Assembly (NCBI GenBank): GCA_020073085.1
Contig: JAIQFV010000023.1
Location: forward strand, 1-64,000
Direction: 5' to 3'
Origin: Terriglobia bacterium
GTDB taxonomy: Bacteria > Acidobacteriota > Terriglobia > JAIQFV01
DNA length: 64,000 nucleotides
The position numbers were made by a program, and so were the translations under genes. Under the pieces are notes generated by a model. It made no database searches. It saw only the letters and a program-made list of their open reading frames with translations, and was not told the origin of the DNA. Below, one piece after another: positions 62,697 through 64,000 of this stretch (the stretch's first letter is position 1; the number at the start of each line of letters is the position of its first letter).

Positions 62697-62722
62697 TATG
62701 CGTCTATGACAATAAATATGCA
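62689..62722 (+). promoter_or_regulatory. Pair of candidate ARG boxes (ArgR operator)
   Basis: TGTATAATTATGCG (62689-62702) matches the symmetric form TGCATAATTATGCA at 12 of 14 positions. A second site, ACAATAAATATGCA (62709-62722), keeps the right half (ATGCA) well and the left half poorly. They start 20 bases apart, close to the roughly 21-base pitch of paired ARG boxes bound by hexameric ArgR. They overlap the promoter and precede argR by about 20 bases. Confidence 0.5.
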
Positions 62723-62740
62723 CGACCGCGGCGGCCCGCG

Positions 62741-63193
62741 ATGACCAAACAGCTACGGCACGAAGCCATCCTCCGGCTGGTGCGGTTGAAGCCGATCCCC
62801 AACCAGCAGGTGCTGCAACAGGAGTTGCGGAAGGTCGGGCTGGAGGCCACCCAGGCCACGCTCTCACGGGATCTCTCCGAGCTGGGGCTGGTAAAGACCG
62901 TGGAGGGCTACAAGCTGCTCGCCCAGGTGGCGGAGCTGCCGCATGCTTCGAACAGCGAGCTGCGCCGGATGTTGCGGGAGTTCATGCGCGAGGCCACGGC
63001 GGCCAACAACCTCCTCGTGGTCAAGACGCCCACCGGCAGCGCCAATGCCCTCGGCATCGCCCTGGATAATGCCGCGCTTTCGGAGATTGTCGGAACCGTC
63101 GCGGGCGACGACACCATTCTCGTCGTCACGCGGTCGGCAGCCACCGCACGGAGCCTTCGCAAGAAATTCTTTCATCTGGTGTCTTCGAATTGA
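62741..63193 (+). CDS. argR: Arginine repressor ArgR
   Basis: 150 residues, the family length. The N-terminal winged helix (HEAILRLVRLKPIPNQQVL, then GLEATQATLSRDLSELGLVK with the recognition helix) is followed by the C-terminal arginine-binding hexamerisation domain, with NALGIALDN and TVAGDDTILVV. It represses arginine synthesis genes when arginine is plentiful and probably its own gene through the upstream box pair. Its stop overlaps the likely argC start by 4 bases, so regulator and first target share a message. Confidence 0.95.
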   Translation: MTKQLRHEAILRLVRLKPIPNQQVLQQELRKVGLEATQATLSRDLSELGLVKTVEGYKLLAQVAELPHASNSELRRMLREFMREATAANNLLVVKTPTGSANALGIALDNAALSEIVGTVAGDDTILVVTRSAATARSLRKKFFHLVSSN

Positions 63194-64000
63194 AATCGCA
63201 CCCGAACCAGAAAACGCAGGGCATTCATGCCTCGGTGATCGGCGCCACAGGCTACTCCGGAATGGAACTGGCCCGCCTCTTGACCCGGCACCCGCACGTT
63301 CGCCGCCTGAGCCTTTTTTCGTCCCCTGTGGCCCATTCCGCCGGCGGACCCCATGGAACGAAAGGGTCTCACTCCACTTCTCACGACCCGGAGTTTCTCG
63401 TTCGAAAGGACACCCGGCTCCAGGTCCGGCCATTTGATGAAGCGGAGTTGGTGGAGTCAAATCCCGACTTGGTTTTCTTCGCGACGCCGAATGAGATTTC
63501 GCACGAACTGATCCCCCGCTACATGGCTCAGCCCTTCCGGATGATTGATTTGAGCGGGAGTTTTCGTCTGCACGATGCCTCCCTCTATCCGCGATGGTAC
63601 GGGTTCACTCATGTGGCGCCGGACATGCTTTCCCGGTTTGTCTATGGCCTCGCGGAGGACAATGCGGCGGCCATCGCCAGGGCCCAATGGGTGGCCAATC
63701 CGGGATGCTACGCCACCTCCGTCCTTTTGCCGTTGCTGCCGTTGATGAAAGACGGATGGATTGACTGGAGTTCCCCGGTCATTTGTGACTCCAAATCGGG
63801 GGTCAGCGGCGCCGGGAAACAGCCCACCCACAACACCCATTTCTGTGAAGTCTCCGACTCCTTCCGGGCTTATTCCGTGTTCACCCATCGCCATCTCCCC
63901 GAGATCGAACAACACCTCGGTTTGAATGCCGGTGACAAGCTCATTTTTACGCCGCACCTCCTGCCCATCAACCGGGGGATCCTTTCGACGTTGTATTTCA
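63190..64000 (+). CDS. argC: N-acetyl-gamma-glutamyl-phosphate reductase ArgC (partial)
   Basis: 270 residues are visible and the gene runs off the right edge. The nucleotide-binding turn SVIGATGYSGMELARLL, FFATPNEISHELIP, IDLSGSFRLHD and the catalytic Cys173 in NPGCYATSVL identify it, as does HRHLPEIEQHLG. It reduces N-acetylglutamyl phosphate with NADPH in arginine synthesis. No ATG fits: I chose TTG at 63190, which overlaps the argR stop (TTGA); a GTG at 63235 would start just before the Rossmann strand and is possible. Confidence 0.92.
   Translation, partial: MKSHPNQKTQGIHASVIGATGYSGMELARLLTRHPHVRRLSLFSSPVAHSAGGPHGTKGSHSTSHDPEFLVRKDTRLQVRPFDEAELVESNPDLVFFATPNEISHELIPRYMAQPFRMIDLSGSFRLHDASLYPRWYGFTHVAPDMLSRFVYGLAEDNAAAIARAQWVANPGCYATSVLLPLLPLMKDGWIDWSSPVICDSKSGVSGAGKQPTHNTHFCEVSDSFRAYSVFTHRHLPEIEQHLGLNAGDKLIFTPHLLPINRGILSTLYF

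Overview
The window looks like a chromosomal segment of a diderm bacterium of the phylum Acidobacteriota. The pointers are four large Oar-like TonB-dependent receptors with an N-terminal carboxypeptidase-regulatory-like domain, two secreted proteins of the VWFA-related type common in Acidobacteria, an RHS-type fragment beside a giant Ig/PA14 surface protein, and lpxD for a lipopolysaccharide outer membrane. This is inferred from protein families; there is no rRNA or tRNA in the window. I saw no CRISPR array.

Layout. 1-6.5 kb: surface-protein region, all on the minus strand, with an IS630-type transposase start at the edge, a truncated RHS-like protein, a secreted protein of unknown function and a frameshifted multidomain Ig/LamG/PA14 protein. 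It is followed by palindromic non-coding elements and a well-formed promoter plus Shine-Dalgarno sequence in front of a 19-codon ORF. 6.6-16.6 kb, minus strand: pdxJ, a GT2 glycosyltransferase, a zinc phospholipase C/S1-P1-like secreted hydrolase, an amino-acid permease, the pcrA/uvrD helicase, and a c-di-GMP pair (REC-HD-GYP and GAF-GAF-GGDEF). 16.8-26.3 kb: holA, rpsT, then the conserved cluster phoH - 7TM-HD hydrolase - ybeY - CBS/CorC protein - era - HGSNAT-like membrane acyltransferase. 26.7-27.5 kb: an isolated two-gene module, a small basic protein plus a TIR-like protein, the best candidate in the window for an undescribed accessory (defence or toxin-antitoxin) system.

27.7-31.9 kb, minus strand: a GAF-GAF-PP2C phosphatase, then hpt-rpiB-deoC. 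DeoC and RpiB carry N-terminal extensions of the kind I associate with sugar-phosphate microcompartment enzymes, but no shell gene is present. 32.4-50.7 kb: four Oar-like receptors, two of them a tandem duplication, followed by two VWFA-related proteins. 50.7-51.7 kb: four tandem units of about 259 bp, each holding a copy of the 3' end of the second VWFA gene, its terminator and two REP-like palindromes; the array ends at the stop codon of the convergent lpxD. 52.8-55.6 kb: murJ, broken by an out-of-frame deletion, then xerD.

55.9-62.4 kb: a six-gene nucleoside salvage operon on the minus strand, transcribed deoA - nupC - punA - cdd - exported amidohydrolase - deoB. NupC imports nucleosides, DeoA and PunA phosphorolyse them, Cdd deaminates cytidine and DeoB converts (deoxy)ribose-1-phosphate to the 5-phosphate, which the separate deoC/rpiB cluster can then use. 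62.7-64 kb: argR with a predicted autoregulatory pair of ARG boxes, and argC running off the end of the window.
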